Source: Candidatus Bathyarchaeota archaeon (GTDB taxonomy: Archaea > Thermoproteota > Bathyarchaeia > Bathyarchaeales > Bathyarchaeaceae). From it: a stretch of 14,850 bases of DNA. This document shows positions 12,926 through 14,850 of this stretch, one piece after another. The stretch covers positions 1-14,850 of the forward strand of contig JACUTO010000024.1 in NCBI GenBank assembly GCA_014859755.1. The letters run 5' to 3'. The translations under genes were made by a program, and so were the position numbers. The notes under the pieces were generated by a model. The model saw only the letters and a list, made by a program, of their open reading frames with translations, was not told the DNA's origin and searched no databases. Every line of letters starts with the position of its first letter. Positions within the stretch are counted from its first letter, which is position 1.

Positions 12926-14707
12926 CTAGGAGCTACCTGCGCTTGCGACTGCTACGGGAACTTCTTCTTTTGGAGGTTCCTCTGCTTCAGGGAATTCACA
13001 GCCTTCCAGCCATACCGCAGCCAAAACTTCAAAATCTGGAGGTATCACTTCTCTGTCAATTTCCACGTCCAGCACGGCGGGTAGCCCAGAATTCACTGCC
13101 CTTTGTAGGGCTGGTTTAATCTCGGACGGCTCCACCACCCTTTCACCATAGCAGTTCATAGCCTGAGCAACCTTGTCGTACCGAATGTCGCTGAGGTCAA
13201 CGCCGATGTGTCTTTTTGAGTAAACCAGTGTTTGCCCGGATTTTATCATGCCCCATGCTAAGTCGTTGGCTACTATGAATATGACTGGTAGCTTCAGGCG
13301 ACTCGCCGTCTCTAATTCTTGAATGTTGAAGCCGAAGGCGCCGTCTCCGGTGATGCAATACACCTGCTTCGAAGGAGCGGCCAGCTTAGCCGCGATGGCG
13401 TAGGGAATGCCTGCTCCGAGATGCCCCGAATCCCCTGATACGCAGCTTAGGTATGTATTTGGTTCATAGACTCGATTGAGGTACAAACACCAGACAGCCG
13501 TGTTTCCTCCGTCAACCACCGTGATGGCGTCTCTGGGAAAGAATTCCCGCACCTCCCTTATTAATCGCAAAGGATGAATCGGTACGCTGTCCGACCGAGA
13601 TGTTTTCTCGTACTCTTCAAGCCAACGTTTCTCCACCTGCTTGTAGACTTGAAGGGACTCGCGCTCCCCTTTCCTCGGAGTGTATTTTTTTATCGTTTCC
13701 AAGATGACGCGGAGGGTTGATTTTGCGTCTCCAACTATTCCAATGTCTACCTGACGGTTAAGTCCAATCATGTCGCTAGAGATGTCTATCTGAATAAACT
13801 TCTGCTGAGAGGGGTCGCCCCAAGCCATAGGAGGTTGCCCCCACATTTCTATGTCCCCAAGCCGACCTCCAACAAGAAGCACGACGTCGGCTTCAACCTG
13901 AGCAACAAGAGCCCCAGTGCCTGGGGAACTTGGGATGAGACAGAGGGGATGATCCTCTGGAATGGCGCTTCTACCGCTCATGGAAGTAGTTACTGGAGCT
14001 TGCAAATACTCTGCGAGTTCAACGAGTTCTTCAGAGGCTCCCGACCGGAGAACCCCGCCTCCAGCGTGAATAAGTGGTAATTTGGCTTTTACAAGCATCA
14101 TGGCGGCTTGATCTATTAATGAAAAGTCTCCGAGAGGTCGCTCGATGGATCTATAACTGGAGGGATGAACGATTTTAACATCGTTTTCGTCTCCTGTTTG
14201 ATACAGAACGTCTGCGGGAAAATCAAGATGGACCGGACCCGGTTTTCTGGATATGGCTGCACGAAAGGCCTGTTGAGTAAGTTCTGGAATGCGTTTCCAA
14301 TGGGAGACAAGGGCGTTCCATTTGGTGACTGCCTTAAAGAGCGAAACTTGATCCAGGGCTTGCATGGAACCGTGGTCTGGGTATGAACGCCATGCCTGAT
14401 TCTGGGCGGTAATCACGATCATGGGAATGCTGTCTGCGAAGGCGGGGTAAACTCCCCCAACCAAGTTTGCGGCTCCTGGTCCAACTGTTCCGAGGCAGAC
14501 TCCTGGTTCTCCAGTCGTCCGTGCCCAAGCGTCTGCCGCGTGAGCCGCTGCTGCCTCATGACGCATGGTAATGAAGTCGATGCGTTTGTCTTTGTAGATG
14601 GCGTCTAGGATAGGGTATAATTGGTCTCCAGGTACGCCGAACACGTATCTAACGTTCTCTTGGACGAGATAACGTTTCAGAATTTCGCCACCAGTTAAAC
14701 GAGTCAT
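12926..14707 (-). CDS. ThDP-dependent enzyme, acetolactate synthase-like
   Basis: A 593-residue thiamine-diphosphate enzyme of the IlvB superfamily. It has the N-terminal pyrimidine-binding domain with the catalytic Glu at E51 (MRHEAAAAHAAD) and FGVPGDQLYPILDAI (23-37), a central domain with PLIHAGGGVLRSGA (211-224), and the C-terminal ThDP/Mg domain with GDG (454-456) and ND (481-482) 27 residues later. Family relatives include acetolactate synthase, glyoxylate carboligase, oxalyl-CoA decarboxylase and sulfoacetaldehyde acetyltransferase. No small regulatory subunit (ilvN) and no other branched-chain amino-acid gene is near, so biosynthetic IlvB is not supported. The last 22 residues form an odd Pro-Glu-Val-Ala tail. 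AGGGGAT lies 5-6 bases before the ATG. Confidence 0.88.
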   Translation of the reverse strand: MTRLTGGEILKRYLVQENVRYVFGVPGDQLYPILDAIYKDKRIDFITMRHEAAAAHAADAWARTTGEPGVCLGTVGPGAANLVGGVYPAFADSIPMIVITAQNQAWRSYPDHGSMQALDQVSLFKAVTKWNALVSHWKRIPELTQQAFRAAISRKPGPVHLDFPADVLYQTGDENDVKIVHPSSYRSIERPLGDFSLIDQAAMMLVKAKLPLIHAGGGVLRSGASEELVELAEYLQAPVTTSMSGRSAIPEDHPLCLIPSSPGTGALVAQVEADVVLLVGGRLGDIEMWGQPPMAWGDPSQQKFIQIDISSDMIGLNRQVDIGIVGDAKSTLRVILETIKKYTPRKGERESLQVYKQVEKRWLEEYEKTSRSDSVPIHPLRLIREVREFFPRDAITVVDGGNTAVWCLYLNRVYEPNTYLSCVSGDSGHLGAGIPYAIAAKLAAPSKQVYCITGDGAFGFNIQELETASRLKLPVIFIVANDLAWGMIKSGQTLVYSKRHIGVDLSDIRYDKVAQAMNCYGERVVEPSEIKPALQRAVNSGLPAVLDVEIDREVIPPDFEVLAAVWLEGCEFPEAEEPPKEEVPVAVASAGSS

Positions 14708-14737
14708 ACAAATCCCCTTCTCAGAATTGTCTGTAAC

Positions 14738-14745
14738 TATTTATA
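14738..14745 (-). promoter_or_regulatory. TATA box of the ThDP enzyme gene
   Basis: The minus strand reads TATAAATA, 31-38 bp before the ATG at 14707, implying a leader of about 10 bases. Confidence 0.5.
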
Positions 14746-14775
14746 TTCTTTAACTAAAGTGGAGGGAAAAGCAAA

Positions 14776-14784
14776 AGATTTATC
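14776..14784 (+). promoter_or_regulatory. TATA-like box of right-edge gene
   Basis: AGATTTATC centred 30 bp before the ATG at 14810. This spacing would put the transcript start at or just before the ATG, so the mRNA may be leaderless; there is no GGTGA-like site before the ATG. Confidence 0.35.
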
Positions 14785-14809
14785 GACCGTTGACGACAAA
14801 CAAAACTGC

Positions 14810-14850
14810 ATGACTAAGGAATCACGCGTTTATTCTTATCGTTGGGTCGT
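14810..14850 (+). CDS. Start of a gene cut by right edge, possibly MFS transporter
   Basis: Only 13 full codons are visible, reading MTKESRVYSYRWV. A short charged start followed by YRWVV is common at the N-terminus of major-facilitator transporters just before helix 1, but this is a pattern guess from few residues. The gene is divergent from the ThDP enzyme gene, with about 100 bp between the two starts and a TATA-like box for each direction. A chance open frame cannot be excluded. Confidence 0.35.
   Translation, partial: MTKESRVYSYRWV

Noticed and set aside
12926..14707. Loss of the ThDP motif because the second Asn of the NN pair is Asp
   Set aside because: Asp at this place occurs in functional relatives and can bind magnesium, so it is not evidence of inactivity.
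1..14850. CRISPR array or insertion sequence
   Set aside because: No regularly spaced direct repeats and no transposase-like protein seen on either strand.

Overview
The window reads as a piece of an archaeal chromosome, most likely a Thermoproteota lineage close to Bathyarchaeia. This is inferred from gene content and signals only. The signals are AT-rich TATA-like boxes about 25-30 bp ahead of starts, GGTGA-type ribosome binding sites, an intron-containing initiator tRNA with the archaeal A1-U72 pair, a PAC2-family proteasome-assembly-chaperone homologue, a GatB subunit, and HdrA/B/C proteins. I see no CRISPR array, insertion sequence or origin.

Left part (1-1614): the C-terminal end of a DUF4430-type protein cut by the window edge, an overlapping 52-codon reading frame, an initiator tRNA-Met on the minus strand with a 14-nt intron and two palindromic repeats in its 5' flank, and a decayed amidohydrolase fragment that has lost both ends.

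Central part (1615-9047): a redox block. etfB-etfA on the plus strand converge on an acyl-CoA dehydrogenase and hdrC-hdrB on the minus strand, and a short HdrA/QmoA-like flavoprotein diverges from hdrC. Beyond it lie a DUF6125-like cysteine-rich protein with its own promoter and a minus-strand single CCG-domain protein that looks like the C-terminal third of an HdrD/GlcF-type protein. Read together, acyl-CoA oxidation (Acd) could pass electrons to ETF and on to an Hdr complex. The acceptor and any bifurcation are inferred, not shown.

Right part (9180-14850): housekeeping and metabolic genes. gatB overlaps by 4 bp at its stop codon with a convergent small two-helix membrane protein, followed by a PAC2-family gene on the minus strand. 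Then come an iron-containing alcohol dehydrogenase family gene with an apparently missing metal-ligand His, a convergent acetolactate-synthase-like ThDP enzyme, and the first 13 codons of what may be an MFS transporter running off the right edge.

Several starts given here differ from the longest open frame because promoter and ribosome-binding-site positions argue for an internal start: acyl-CoA dehydrogenase, hdrC, hdrA and the DUF6125 protein.
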